Below, piece by piece: positions 35,387-43,673 of a stretch of 64,000 nt of DNA; position 1 is the stretch's first letter, and each line of letters starts with the position of its first letter. This DNA comes from Prochlorococcus marinus XMU1408 (lineage in GTDB: Bacteria; Cyanobacteriota; Cyanobacteriia; PCC-6307; Cyanobiaceae): the NCBI RefSeq assembly GCF_003208055.1, contig NZ_QJUE01000002.1:558001-622000 (forward strand), written 5' to 3'. The translations under genes were made by a program, and so were the position numbers. The notes under the pieces were generated by a model. That model saw only the letters and a list, made by a program, of their open reading frames with translations, made no database searches and was not told the DNA's origin.

Positions 35387-35738
35387 TAATGGATTTAAAA
35401 AAGAATCAGAAGAATTAGGGAATTCAGAATCAATTCCCATTGATAGTATTAGTGCTGATGTGCAAAAGAAGGGACCATTCAGCTTTTTTTCTGGTTCGAT
35501 TACGAGTTTAGCTTTTAGTTTTTTAAGCCTATTTATAAGTAAGAAAATAGTTTTGTATTTCTCTATACATAGTCCTAATTACTCTTCACCAATTGCTCAA
35601 AGTATAGCTTCCGGTTTTAAAACGCTAATTATAGGAATTAGCTTTCTTGCAACTTTTACATTTGGTTTTATAGGTCTTGGTTTGTTTTTAGTATTTATTC
35701 GAAGTTTGATAGCAGGCAATAAGGTTAAAACGGACTAG
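35373..35738 (+). CDS. DUF3082 family membrane protein
   Basis: I take ATG 35373 (MNLPSNGFKKESEELGNSES), which overlaps the ispE stop by 14 bases; ATG 35355 is also open. The N-terminal 40 residues are polar. After that come PFSFFSGSITSLAFSFLSLF and a second hydrophobic segment (FKTLIIGISFLATFTFGFIG...FIRSLI). This matches the cyanobacterial/plastid family DUF3082, two membrane helices with an S-G-S-I/L-x-x-G/A start. Function unknown; plant members are plastid proteins. Confidence 0.75.
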   Translation: MNLPSNGFKKESEELGNSESIPIDSISADVQKKGPFSFFSGSITSLAFSFLSLFISKKIVLYFSIHSPNYSSPIAQSIASGFKTLIIGISFLATFTFGFIGLGLFLVFIRSLIAGNKVKTD

Positions 35739-35774
35739 TATTTAAATATTAAATTGTAATATTTAGGTCTTTTT

Positions 35775-35870
35775 ATGACCCTTCATGATTTAGGACTTCT
35801 TGTTTTATTACTCGCTCCTGGTATGTTGCTTTCCATATTGCTGTTATCTACTTTTGCGGCGGGTGGGTAA
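35775..35870 (+). CDS. very small membrane peptide, 31 aa
   Basis: ATG-initiated, MTLHDLGLLVLLLAPGMLLS followed by ILLLSTFAAGG and a TAA. It is a single hydrophobic helix with almost no charge, like small photosystem or Ndh subunits. Not one I can name (it is not PetN, PsbN, PsaM or PsbT). It sits between the DUF3082 gene and pdhB (62 bp), so it could also be a leader peptide in the pdhB 5' region. Confidence 0.5.
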   Translation: MTLHDLGLLVLLLAPGMLLSILLLSTFAAGG

Positions 35871-35932
35871 TTAGGCACAGTTTGAGATAGCTTGGAATAA
35901 CAAACCGGTAATCCGGGCTTTCTGTTAAAGCT

Positions 35933-36922
35933 GTGAAAGGTACTCTTTTATTTAATGCTCTTCGTGAAGCTATTGATGAAGAAATGGCTAGAGATCCTAT
36001 GGTTTGCGTAATGGGTGAGGATGTTGGCCAATATGGAGGTTCTTATAAAGTCACGAAAGATTTATATGAAAAATATGGAGAGTTCAGAGTATTAGATACT
36101 CCAATTGCTGAGAATAGTTTTACGGGAATGGCAGTTGGTGCAGCCATGACAGGTTTAAGACCAATTGTGGAAGGTATGAATATGGGTTTTTTGTTGCTTG
36201 CTTTTAATCAGATATCAAACAATATGGGAATGTTGAGATATACAAGTGGTGGTAATTTTACAATTCCAACAGTTGTTAGAGGCCCTGGGGGGGTTGGAAG
36301 GCAATTAGGAGCTGAGCATAGTCAAAGGCTTGAAGCGTATTTTCATGCAGTCCCTGGAATAAAAATTGTTGCTTGCAGTACTCCTACTAATGCGAAAGGT
36401 CTCATGAAAGCAGCTATTAGGGACAATAATCCGGTGCTTTTCTTCGAGCATGTCCTTCTCTATAACCTCACTGAAGAATTACCTGAAGGTGAATATGTTT
36501 GCGCTTTAGATCAAGCTGATCTTGTAAAAGAAGGAAGTGACATTACAATTTTGACTTATTCAAGAATGCGTCATCACTGTTTAAAAGCAGTTGAACTTCT
36601 TCAAGTGAAGGGAATTGATGTTGAATTGATTGATTTAATTAGTCTTAAGCCTTTTGATATGGATACAATTTCTAAGTCCATTAACAAGACCCATAGAGTT
36701 ATAATTGTTGAAGAATGTATGAAAACAGGTGGGATTGCTGCAGAATTGATGTCCTTAATAACTGAGAATTGTTTTGATGATTTAGATTATCCTCCTGTGC
36801 GTTTGTCCAGCCAGGATATTCCTACTCCTTATAATGGAAACCTTGAAAATTTAACTATTATTCAACCTCATCAGATAGTAGATGCAGCCGAGAGAATTAT
36901 GGGAAATGACGGAGTTGATTAA
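35933..36922 (+). CDS. pdhB: pyruvate dehydrogenase E1 component, beta subunit
   Basis: 329 residues. With PdhA it forms the E1 of pyruvate dehydrogenase, giving acetyl-CoA for fatty acids. Motifs: [38 protein letters not shown], the [20 protein letters not shown] block (transketolase-like Glu that activates TPP), [16 protein letters not shown], and [15 protein letters not shown]. Start is a GTG at 35933; the conserved sequence begins right after it. It is 2 bases before secD, an arrangement frequent in marine picocyanobacteria, so transcription is shared. The PdhA subunit is elsewhere. Confidence 0.95.
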   Translation: MKGTLLFNALREAIDEEMARDPMVCVMGEDVGQYGGSYKVTKDLYEKYGEFRVLDTPIAENSFTGMAVGAAMTGLRPIVEGMNMGFLLLAFNQISNNMGMLRYTSGGNFTIPTVVRGPGGVGRQLGAEHSQRLEAYFHAVPGIKIVACSTPTNAKGLMKAAIRDNNPVLFFEHVLLYNLTEELPEGEYVCALDQADLVKEGSDITILTYSRMRHHCLKAVELLQVKGIDVELIDLISLKPFDMDTISKSINKTHRVIIVEECMKTGGIAAELMSLITENCFDDLDYPPVRLSSQDIPTPYNGNLENLTIIQPHQIVDAAERIMGNDGVD

Positions 36923-36924
36923 CA

Positions 36925-38418
36925 ATGGGACGAAAGAATTATTGGTTTCTTTTTGTCATTATTTTTGCAGTATTAAGTATATTTATCTGCATTAATATAC
37001 CTTTTCAATTAGGACTTGATCTTCGTGGAGGTAGTCAATTAACATTAGAAATTAAGCCTACTCCTGAAGTAGCAAAAATAACTCCTAATGAAGTTGAAGG
37101 AGTTAAGGCTGTTCTTGATAAGAGAGTTAATGGATTAGGCGTTTCTGATTCTCAACTTCAGACTATTGGAACAAATCAATTATTATTAGAGCTACCAGGA
37201 GAACAAGATCCTTCAAGGGCAGCCAAAGTACTAGGAGAGACCGCTCTATTAGAATTCAGAATTCAAAAAAATGGGTCAGAGCAGGAATTAAGAAATTTAC
37301 AAACACAGAGAAATAGTATTGAATCTATAATTAAATTATTAGAAGAAAATAATAATTCAGCCCAATTGATAAAAGAGATCAATACAAATAATGAAATTAA
37401 CAAATTGTTCGAAAAATATAATTTTGATACGAACCAAATTCTTGAATTAGATAAATTTATTCTCCTAAGGAATAATTTAAATACTGATATTGCTGCTTTG
37501 TTTGACTCAACATCTTTGACTGGTCAATATCTTACTAATGCAGGTAGAAGACAAGATCAAAATACAAACAATTGGGAAGTAACTTTGAGTTTTAATAATG
37601 AGGGAGGTGAAAAATTCGCAGAAATTACTAAATCAATAGCAGGTACATCTAGACTGCTAGGAATTGTTATTGATGGGATGTCATATAGTGAGGCAAGTGT
37701 TGGTAGACAATTTCAAACAGCAGGAATAACTGGTGGTGCCGCGACAATAAGTGGAAACTTTACTGCAGATGACGCTAGAAATTTAGAAGTTCAGCTTCGA
37801 GGAGGTGCTTTGCCTCTCCCTATAGATATTATTCAGATAAGAACAATTGGTCCTTCTCTTGGAATACAAAATATTCGACTTAGTCTTTTTGCTGCTTTAA
37901 CAGGTTTGCTTTTTGTAGGTATTTTTATGATTTTTATATATAAATTGGCTGGATTTGTATCTGTACTTGCTCTGTCTTTTTACTCTTTATTTACTCTTTC
38001 CATTTATGCCCTACTCCCCGTGACTCTAACGCTTCCTGGTATCGCTGGATTTATATTAAGTATTGGAATGGCTGTAGATGCTAATGTTCTTATTTTTGAA
38101 AGACTGAAAGAAGAATTACGCAATGGTAATACATTAATTCGATCAATAGATGCAAGTTTCAAAAATGCTTTTTCTTCTATAATTGATGGACATTTAACTA
38201 CTTTAATTAGTTGCGTAACTTTATTTTATTTGGGCACTGGATTTGTTAAAGGTTTTGCAGCTACATTAGGTATTGGAGTTGTATTGAGCTTATTTACAGC
38301 CTTAACCTGTACAAAAGCAATATTGAAGTTTCTAATGAGTTATCAGGGGCTTAGAAAAATTTCTAATTTTATTAATCTTAATCAGATTCCTAAACCATCT
38401 ATCAACATTCAACAGTAA
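36925..38418 (+). CDS. secD: protein translocase subunit SecD
   Basis: 497 residues. SecD uses the proton gradient to pull secreted proteins out of SecYEG. The N-terminal helix is FFLFVIIFAVLSIFICINIP (approximate), then the D1 signature LGLDLRGGSQLTLEI. The large periplasmic loop runs from about 45 to 310, and here it is rich in Asn/Gln (about 110-190). The RND-like helices have GFILSIGMAVDANVLIFERL (the D4 proton-path motif). It is followed by secF after 21 bases. This copy is smaller than E. coli SecD (615), as usual in cyanobacteria. Confidence 0.95.
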   Translation: MGRKNYWFLFVIIFAVLSIFICINIPFQLGLDLRGGSQLTLEIKPTPEVAKITPNEVEGVKAVLDKRVNGLGVSDSQLQTIGTNQLLLELPGEQDPSRAAKVLGETALLEFRIQKNGSEQELRNLQTQRNSIESIIKLLEENNNSAQLIKEINTNNEINKLFEKYNFDTNQILELDKFILLRNNLNTDIAALFDSTSLTGQYLTNAGRRQDQNTNNWEVTLSFNNEGGEKFAEITKSIAGTSRLLGIVIDGMSYSEASVGRQFQTAGITGGAATISGNFTADDARNLEVQLRGGALPLPIDIIQIRTIGPSLGIQNIRLSLFAALTGLLFVGIFMIFIYKLAGFVSVLALSFYSLFTLSIYALLPVTLTLPGIAGFILSIGMAVDANVLIFERLKEELRNGNTLIRSIDASFKNAFSSIIDGHLTTLISCVTLFYLGTGFVKGFAATLGIGVVLSLFTALTCTKAILKFLMSYQGLRKISNFINLNQIPKPSINIQQ

Positions 38419-38439
38419 CTAATTCACATAAAATAAATT

Positions 38440-39405
38440 ATGAACTCTAATTTAAATGTACAACTTTATAAAAATCGAAAAGTAGTTTGGCTTATTTCTT
38501 TATCTTTATCTTTATTATCAATAATGGGAATGTTGATATGCTATAAAAATCCTCGTATTAATGCCCCTTTAAATCTTGGCTTAGATTACACGGGGGGTAC
38601 TCAAATAATCTTAGACAGAAGTTGCAGTAACGAATGTCTTGAATTAAATACAAGTGACATATCCAAAAATATTATTGCGTTGAAAAATGTAGATAAAAAT
38701 TTTGAATCCAATTCCTCCCCTAATCTTACTAGATCTCAAATACAACTACTCGACAATTCAAAATCAATTTCTATTAGATTACCTTTCCTTTCTGCAAGTC
38801 AATCGGAATCTGTAGTAAATGAAGTCACTAAATCTTTTGGACCATTTATAAATGAAAATACTTCTGTGGAAATAATTGGCCCTAGCCTAGGCAAGCAATT
38901 GCTTAAAAGCAGTTTAATATCATTATTCTTTGCTTTTCTAGGCATAGCTTTATATATAAATTTTAGATATGATCGAAGATATTCTTTTCTAGCTCTATTT
39001 GCACTTTTTCATGATGTACTTATTGTTTGTGGTGTATTTTCGTGGTTAGGATATTTTTATAATATAGAGGTAGATTCTTTATTCGCTGTTTCATTGTTAA
39101 CCATTGCAGGTTATTCAGTTAATAATACTGTTGTAGTATTTGATCGGATTAGAGAAAAAAGCATAGTTGATAATAAATTGAGTTTTAAATATCAAATTGA
39201 TAAAGCAGTTGGTGCAACTTTGACAAGAACTCTATATACAAGTTTTACGACATTACTTCCATTGATTTGCATATTGATTTGGGGTGGATCTACATTATAT
39301 TGGTTTGCATTTGCTTTGGTTATAGGAGTTATAGCTGGTTCCTGGTCTAGCATAGCTTTAGCACCCTCCCTCTTATCAATAACAAGTAATAAAGAAATTG
39401 ATTGA
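38440..39405 (+). CDS. secF: protein translocase subunit SecF
   Basis: 321 residues. SecF pairs with SecD. The N-terminal helix (VVWLISLSLSLLSIMGMLIC) leads to NLGLDYTGGTQIILDRSC, the D1-like GLDYxGG motif. The second half has FAFLGIALYINFRYDRRYSF, SLLTIAGYSVNNTVVVFDRI (motif D4, in which the SecD Asp is replaced by Asn/Thr as in SecF) and LTRTLYTSFTTLLPLICILI. The Cys-rich CSNECLELNTSD patch in the periplasmic loop is unusual but could be a disulfide. It follows secD by 21 bp, and the next ORF begins at 39411. Confidence 0.95.
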   Translation: MNSNLNVQLYKNRKVVWLISLSLSLLSIMGMLICYKNPRINAPLNLGLDYTGGTQIILDRSCSNECLELNTSDISKNIIALKNVDKNFESNSSPNLTRSQIQLLDNSKSISIRLPFLSASQSESVVNEVTKSFGPFINENTSVEIIGPSLGKQLLKSSLISLFFAFLGIALYINFRYDRRYSFLALFALFHDVLIVCGVFSWLGYFYNIEVDSLFAVSLLTIAGYSVNNTVVVFDRIREKSIVDNKLSFKYQIDKAVGATLTRTLYTSFTTLLPLICILIWGGSTLYWFAFALVIGVIAGSWSSIALAPSLLSITSNKEID

Positions 39406-39410
39406 TAGAC

Positions 39411-39632
39411 ATGATATTTATTTTTAGACTTTATAGATTTTTTAAATATAACTGGCTTCAAATTACATTAATTATACTTTCATTATATGATTTAAGAATT
39501 GACATAAGACTTCTATTTGACTTTTTTACTTTATCTACACTTTTTTATACTATTTCAGACCATCCGTTAGCAATAACTATTTTAATTATGATTCCATCTA
39601 GGTTTAATTCGTTAAAGACAATTAATAAATAA
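39411..39632 (+). CDS. hypothetical membrane-associated protein, 73 aa
   Basis: ATG 39411 gives MIFIFRLYRFFKYNWLQITL, then IILSLYDLRIDIRLLFDFFT, LSTLFYTISDHPLAITILIM and a basic end. It is basic/aromatic and hydrophobic with two possible helices. It starts 5 bases after the secF stop (a TTG at 39402 would overlap it). The similarity to known families is not recognisable, though short basic YrhK/DUF-type proteins of this length are common. It is possibly the last gene of the secDF transcript. Confidence 0.5.
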   Translation: MIFIFRLYRFFKYNWLQITLIILSLYDLRIDIRLLFDFFTLSTLFYTISDHPLAITILIMIPSRFNSLKTINK

Positions 39633-39690
39633 AAAAATTATATAATTAATAATAATTTTGCCTCTCTATAATAAAGTAAAAAGTATAATA

Positions 39691-39888
39691 TTATTTTTTT
39701 GATTTTTTTGATGACTTTGGTTCAATTACTGTAAGAAGTTCCTCCATTTGAGTCATTAATTTTTTGACTTCTGTTGGTTCTGGAAGAGTTAGTTCTTCTG
39801 TAACACCTAAATGCATTTTTCTTAGCTCAGCTCTTAAAATCTTTAATGAGGCTTTTACCTCCTCCTTTTTTTCCTTAGCAGTAGCCAT
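39691..39888 (-). CDS. small coiled-coil/basic protein, 65 aa
   Basis: Very charged: MATAKEKKEEVKASLKILRA, LRKMHLGVTEELTLPEPTEV, KKLMTQMEELLTVIEPKSSK. Helix and coiled-coil tendencies, no membrane segment. The small size and Lys-rich ends resemble picocyanobacterial stress or nucleoid-associated peptides, but there is no specific motif. It stands alone, convergent with the 73-aa gene at 39411. Confidence 0.55.
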   Translation of the reverse strand: MATAKEKKEEVKASLKILRAELRKMHLGVTEELTLPEPTEVKKLMTQMEELLTVIEPKSSKKSKK

Positions 39889-40035
39889 CTTTTATAGCTA
39901 TAAAACTTTTTTATTATACATTATATTATTATTAATTTCACTCTTTGATTCCCAAACCAAATAACAAAGGATATAATTTTGTTTAATGCATAGTTCATTT
40001 TTAAGTGAACTTAGGATTTCTAATCATATTTGATT

Positions 40036-41685
40036 ATGAAAAAGATTGAAAATAATCCTTTAATCTATAGGAATAATAAACTAGGTATCTTTAATTTATT
40101 TTTAAGGCATCAAGGTATATTTGTTACTTTACTTTTTATCCTTTCATTTGTTCTACTTTATTTTTCGATAGATTTCTCGACTCAAAGTCTAGTAGCCCAT
40201 GATGAAGGACTTTATGCAAGAAGATCGCGATTAGTTGAAGAATCATCTAATTGGTTCTCTCCAACATTCTCTTCTGTTCATCATAAGACACTAGGGAGTT
40301 ATTGGTTGATTGCATTATCAATAAGATTATTTGGCTTCAGTGAACTAGCACTAAGACTTCCTAGCATTTTATCCTCATTTATTTGTTTATTTATTTCATA
40401 TTTGATTGCATGTAAAGTTACAAATAAGAAGTCTGCTTTGATCTCTGTTTTTTCACTAGCATCAATGCCACTATGGATACAATATTCTAGATATGCCAGT
40501 CCTGACTTACCCTTTGTATTGTGTATACTGCTTGTTATTTTTTTCTTTTTGAGTTTTCTAGATTCTAATAAATATATTTATAAGTATTTTTATATTTTCA
40601 ATTCTGGCTTGTTTTTTACTTCTGCTTTTTTTATTAGAAGTTATATGGCATTTGTTCCTCTCATAGGACTTTCACCATTTCTTCTATTTCACTTAATTAG
40701 ATCAAAGAATATATTTAAATATATCTTTTCTTTCGGAACTTTATTTGGTTCTATCCCCACTTTGCTTAATCTTTATTTCTCCTATAAAAAATATGGATTA
40801 TCAGGTATTACAACTCTTTTTGATTTTGCAAAGAAACAGGCGATTGGAGGATTTGATCTTAATAATTATATATTTACTCCTATTAATTTTCTATACCTGA
40901 CTTTCCCTATTGGTTTTTTATTTATACTTCTTATTGTTTTTACTAGAAGTACTAAATCTCAAAAATATCCTTTATTAGTATATTTTTATCCTATTTCCTC
41001 AGTATTAATTCTTTTGTGTATGTCTACTTCATATCCCCATTACTATTTATTCCTACTTCCATCTTTGTCAATTTTATTCTCAGTCAAATTAAATTATGAA
41101 GACTTTCGATTTTCGTTATCAGCATATTTTATTAAATATTTATTATTTTTCATTTGTATATTAATTATCTCTATTTTATTTTCATTTTTATTATTTTTAA
41201 AAGATTCTCTTATAGAGTATTCTTATGGTAACCTATTTATAGTATACTTATTACCTTTAATATTAATCTTATCCTATATATCGTCAATTTATATACTTTT
41301 AATAGATAAAAATTATAAGACTCAATTACAAAATTTCTTCTATACTGTTGCCATTCCTCAAGTTATTTCTTTATCATTTTTATTTAATTTTGGTATTCTT
41401 GGTAATCCAAATTATAGAATAAAGAGTTTTTTAAATGATGTATCTGTCTCTTCTATCATAAATTCAAATACTATATATTTATTAAACGTAGAGAGTAAGA
41501 TACAGACTTTATTATCTTATTATTTACCTTCATCTAAGATTATCAACCAAAATCATGATTTCTCTGAATACAAGTATATTATTACTTCTAATACTAGTGA
41601 TTTTGAAACTTTCAATGACAATATCATCTTCAAATCAATTAGTAGATTTCCCAATCATGTTTTATTAATTAATATTAGTAAATAA
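40036..41685 (+). CDS. ArnT/PMT-like membrane glycosyltransferase
   Basis: 549 residues from ATG 40036 (an in-frame TTG at 40030 adds two). A large membrane protein with about 12 hydrophobic segments. The N-terminal part has SLVAHDEGLYARRSRLVEES, in which the acidic pair DE after the first helix is the catalytic motif of GT-C enzymes (ArnT/PMT), then HHKTLGSYWLIALSIRLFGF and SELALRLPSILSSFICLFIS, and YSRYASPDLPFVLCILLVIF. It probably transfers a sugar from a lipid-linked donor on the outer face of the plasma membrane. The last 100 residues are soluble. The gene is AT-rich, stands alone, and has the look of an accessory surface gene. Confidence 0.7.
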   Translation: MKKIENNPLIYRNNKLGIFNLFLRHQGIFVTLLFILSFVLLYFSIDFSTQSLVAHDEGLYARRSRLVEESSNWFSPTFSSVHHKTLGSYWLIALSIRLFGFSELALRLPSILSSFICLFISYLIACKVTNKKSALISVFSLASMPLWIQYSRYASPDLPFVLCILLVIFFFLSFLDSNKYIYKYFYIFNSGLFFTSAFFIRSYMAFVPLIGLSPFLLFHLIRSKNIFKYIFSFGTLFGSIPTLLNLYFSYKKYGLSGITTLFDFAKKQAIGGFDLNNYIFTPINFLYLTFPIGFLFILLIVFTRSTKSQKYPLLVYFYPISSVLILLCMSTSYPHYYLFLLPSLSILFSVKLNYEDFRFSLSAYFIKYLLFFICILIISILFSFLLFLKDSLIEYSYGNLFIVYLLPLILILSYISSIYILLIDKNYKTQLQNFFYTVAIPQVISLSFLFNFGILGNPNYRIKSFLNDVSVSSIINSNTIYLLNVESKIQTLLSYYLPSSKIINQNHDFSEYKYIITSNTSDFETFNDNIIFKSISRFPNHVLLINISK

Positions 41686-41732
41686 TGTTATATAATTAGA
41701 AGTTTTAAGCTAGAGTATTTAAAAATAATTAA

Positions 41733-41876
41733 ATGCTAAAAAGCGCATACAAAAATTTCTGGGTTCCTGTTATGGGAAGGCTAACTTCCAAATTAATTCC
41801 ATTCCTTGAAGGCAAGGAACCTGATAAACATCCAACCTATGATATAGATGGTGATAAAAAAGGAAAAGCTAGATAA
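41733..41876 (+). CDS. hypothetical small protein, 47 aa
   Basis: MLKSAYKNFWVPVMGRLTSK, then LIPFLEGKEPDKHPTYDIDG and a basic end (DKKGKAR). Basic start, charged end, no membrane helix. It begins 48 bases after the glycosyltransferase stop and ends 7 bases before the convergent 114-aa gene. The sequence is not low-complexity and has an ATG start, so it is probably coding. No known family. Confidence 0.45.
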   Translation: MLKSAYKNFWVPVMGRLTSKLIPFLEGKEPDKHPTYDIDGDKKGKAR

Positions 41877-41882
41877 TTGTGA

Positions 41883-42227
41883 TTACTTTGGAAGTGAACC
41901 GCCATGACAATATCCAACTGCTAGAGAATTAATATCCATTTCATTTTGAGACTTATTTATATTTTTGGACTTTAGATATTTTGTTGTATTATTTATGCAT
42001 GATGCACTTGAAGATGTATACCTTACTATTGGGTATATGTATAATATTCCTGCAATTAAGATTATAGAATATGCTATATATTTTTTATTTTCATCAATAA
42101 ATATCAATGTTTCTTTTTTCTTTCTTAGATATTTAGAAAGCCATGCATCAGGTAATCCAATTTGAACAAATAAAAGTTCAACCCACCATGGAAGATTTGT
42201 TTGATTTTTATCTGAATTACTTTTCAT
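41883..42227 (-). CDS. hypothetical membrane protein, 114 aa
   Basis: I start at ATG 42227 (MKSNSDKNQTNLPWWVELLF); upstream frame extensions would include a non-conserved 35-residue stretch. The core is NLPWWVELLFVQIGLPDAWL, then SKYLRKKKETLIFIDENKKY, a membrane helix IAYSIILIAGILYIYPIVRY and a Cys-containing tail (CINNTTKYLKSKN). The PWWVELLFVQ(I/L)GLPD block appears in many cyanobacterial proteins of this type that I have seen, but I do not know the function. One membrane helix, tail probably in the lumen or periplasm. Confidence 0.55.
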   Translation of the reverse strand: MKSNSDKNQTNLPWWVELLFVQIGLPDAWLSKYLRKKKETLIFIDENKKYIAYSIILIAGILYIYPIVRYTSSSASCINNTTKYLKSKNINKSQNEMDINSLAVGYCHGGSLPK

Positions 42228-42330
42228 GGTGATAGTTAGATTTGATGGCCCTCGATAAACATTCTTTTGGGTTGTTATCACATCCTTATTGTACCAACTA
42301 AAATATATCCCATATTTATAAAAATGGAAC

Positions 42331-42353
42331 ACTCATATGTTTGGTATATGAGT
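42331..42353. repeat. inverted repeat between convergent-free genes
   Basis: An 8 bp perfect inverted repeat, ACTCATAT (42331-42338) and ATATGAGT (42346-42353), with a 7-base spacer. It lies 89 bases upstream of the 92-aa gene at 42442 and 104 bases before the start of the 114-aa gene on the other strand, i.e. between two divergent genes. It could be an operator or an RNA hairpin; the following bases are mixed, so it is not a clear terminator. Confidence 0.35.
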
Positions 42354-42441
42354 ATTTACTCTTATTCTTGTGGTTTTTAGATTCCCTTCCTCCTCTGATT
42401 GATTTTTAGATTAAAGATAGTGTATTATTTTTGAGGATAGA

Positions 42442-42720
42442 ATGTATTCAATGGCAAAAAGACGACGGAAGCTTAGCCCTGAATTAGAAAAGAACATTTC
42501 ATTAGCTAAGAAAGAGATTGAACTAATTACAGCCATAATTCACGATATCGACGAAGAAGATATACAAGAAGAATATAAAACAGCTTTTTTACCCGTAATG
42601 TCAGCTTATATGTCGCTTGATCAAATGTATAAAGAAGTAGGTTTTAATGATGAAACTACTAATCTTTATGAGCTTTATTTGTCGAACTTAGATAAATTTA
42701 AAGGTGAATATGAAGTTTAG
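42442..42720 (+). CDS. hypothetical helical protein, 92 aa
   Basis: MYSMAKRRRKLSPELEKNIS, then LAKKEIELITAIIHDIDEED, IQEEYKTAFLPVMSAYMSLD and QMYKEVGFNDETTNLYELYL. All-helical, acidic overall, with a basic N-terminus. An AGGA motif lies five bases ahead of ATG 42442, which supports this start over the internal ATG 42451. The family is not known to me. It is divergent from the 114-aa membrane protein gene and followed by 176 bp of AT-rich spacer. Confidence 0.55.
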   Translation: MYSMAKRRRKLSPELEKNISLAKKEIELITAIIHDIDEEDIQEEYKTAFLPVMSAYMSLDQMYKEVGFNDETTNLYELYLSNLDKFKGEYEV

Positions 42721-42896
42721 ATTTATATTTTTACTTTGAGTTCTTTCTGAATTTTATCTTAATAAGCTTTTACTTGATCGATTTATTCTAATTAGATTCT
42801 TATAATTTTTTTAGCTTTATATAATTCTGTTTATTTTATTAATTATTTAGTTATTTCAATAATAATGATTAATATTAAAATTATTTATAAATCATT

Positions 42897-43055
42897 ATGA
42901 CAGATAATCTATTTGAGATTGATTCAGCAATGAATATGATTAAAGAAGACATTATAAGAGATCTTTCAGAATCTGTTTCTAAGCAAAATAGCAGTTCCTA
43001 TATTAAGGACCAGTCATCTAGTGCCCTCCCTTTCTCCGAGAAGAGAATGGATTAG
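42897..43055 (+). CDS. possible small protein, 52 aa
   Basis: An ATG frame encoding MTDNLFEIDSAMNMIKEDII, RDLSESVSKQNSSSYIKDQS and SSALPFSEKRMD. Hydrophilic, helical. Its last 38 bases overlap the 3' end of the convergent DUF2103 gene. Amphipathic helix and Ser-rich end suggest a real peptide, but nothing else supports it. Confidence 0.3.
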   Translation: MTDNLFEIDSAMNMIKEDIIRDLSESVSKQNSSSYIKDQSSSALPFSEKRMD

Positions 43056-43320
43056 TTTGTTGAATTATTTGTTTTATTTCCGTTTTATTTAGGCTAGTAA
43101 CAACAAAAACTTCTTGTACAAGCTTACCTTTCCTCGCTAGCAGCTTAAAACCATCAATCGTCTCAACAGTTATTTTTAGTATTAGTTTTTCCCCTCTGCC
43201 GTTAGTTTTATAGAGAGAGGCCGGAGTAATTGTCTTTATTTCTTGGTATTCTGCTATCCTCTTTAACCATTTAATTAGACCTTCTATGTGTGTGCTGTGG
43301 TTTTGAACTAGTCTTCCCAT
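43018..43320 (-). CDS. DUF2103 family predicted metal-binding protein
   Basis: 100 residues with the family pattern: MGRLVQNHSTHIEGLIKWLK (the HSTHI-x-GL block), TITPASLYKTNGRGEKLILK, ETIDGFKLLARKGKLVQEVF (KLLARKG-x-x-VQEVFV) and TSLNKTEIKQIIQQTN. DUF2103 proteins are described as predicted metal-binding proteins in cyanobacteria and archaea; the His pair may bind metal. Soluble, function unknown. It overlaps the possible 52-aa ORF at its 3' end, and is divergent from petN (113 bp). Confidence 0.82.
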   Translation of the reverse strand: MGRLVQNHSTHIEGLIKWLKRIAEYQEIKTITPASLYKTNGRGEKLILKITVETIDGFKLLARKGKLVQEVFVVTSLNKTEIKQIIQQTNPFSSRRKGGH

Positions 43321-43433
43321 GATTCTTATGTTTTGTGTTTTGTTGATTCGGTTTCAATTTCTCTCATCTCTCTTATCAATGAAACAATTTATACCTTTTT
43401 AATAAGTTATAATTTGGGAAAATAATTAATGTA

Positions 43434-43535
43434 ATGATCTTTTCTTTAGGTTGGGCTTCATTGGCAGCAATTTTCACATTTTCAATTGCAATGGTTGTAT
43501 GGGGGAGAAATGGAGATGGATCTATTGATATTTAG
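43434..43535 (+). CDS. petN: cytochrome b6-f complex subunit VIII (PetN)
   Basis: 33 residues: [20 protein letters not shown] then [13 protein letters not shown]. The LGW-x-S-L start, the [12 protein letters not shown] core and single helix are diagnostic of PetN, which stabilises the cytochrome b6f dimer in the thylakoid. The usual protein is 29 residues and ends near RNGL; this one carries a four- to five-residue acidic extension (DGSIDI). It was found by eye and is too short for ordinary gene callers. A second small membrane gene begins 8 bases later. Confidence 0.9.
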   Translation: MIFSLGWASLAAIFTFSIAMVVWGRNGDGSIDI

Positions 43536-43543
43536 GGTTTGTT

Positions 43544-43666
43544 ATGTCTATAGAATTTAACCTCTATAGCTTTCTATCTTTTTTATCAATTTTGCTTTTG
43601 TCTTTTATCACAATTGGTGTGATATATATAAGTTATATTGATTGGAAAGATAAAAAAAGAAAGTAG
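43544..43666 (+). CDS. small membrane protein after petN, 40 aa (possibly NdhP-like)
   Basis: MSIEFNLYSFLSFLSILLLS, FITIGVIYISYIDWKDKKRK. One helix followed by Y-I-D-W-K-D-K-K-R-K. The pattern of helix then Y-(L/I)-x-x-(V/I)-(E/D)-W-x-D-(R/K)-(R/K) is what I recall for the small NDH-1 subunit NdhP, but I am not certain. It starts 8 bases after the petN stop and so is probably co-transcribed with it. It converges on the Psb29/Thf1 gene. Confidence 0.5.
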   Translation: MSIEFNLYSFLSFLSILLLSFITIGVIYISYIDWKDKKRK

Positions 43667-43673
43667 CAAATAA

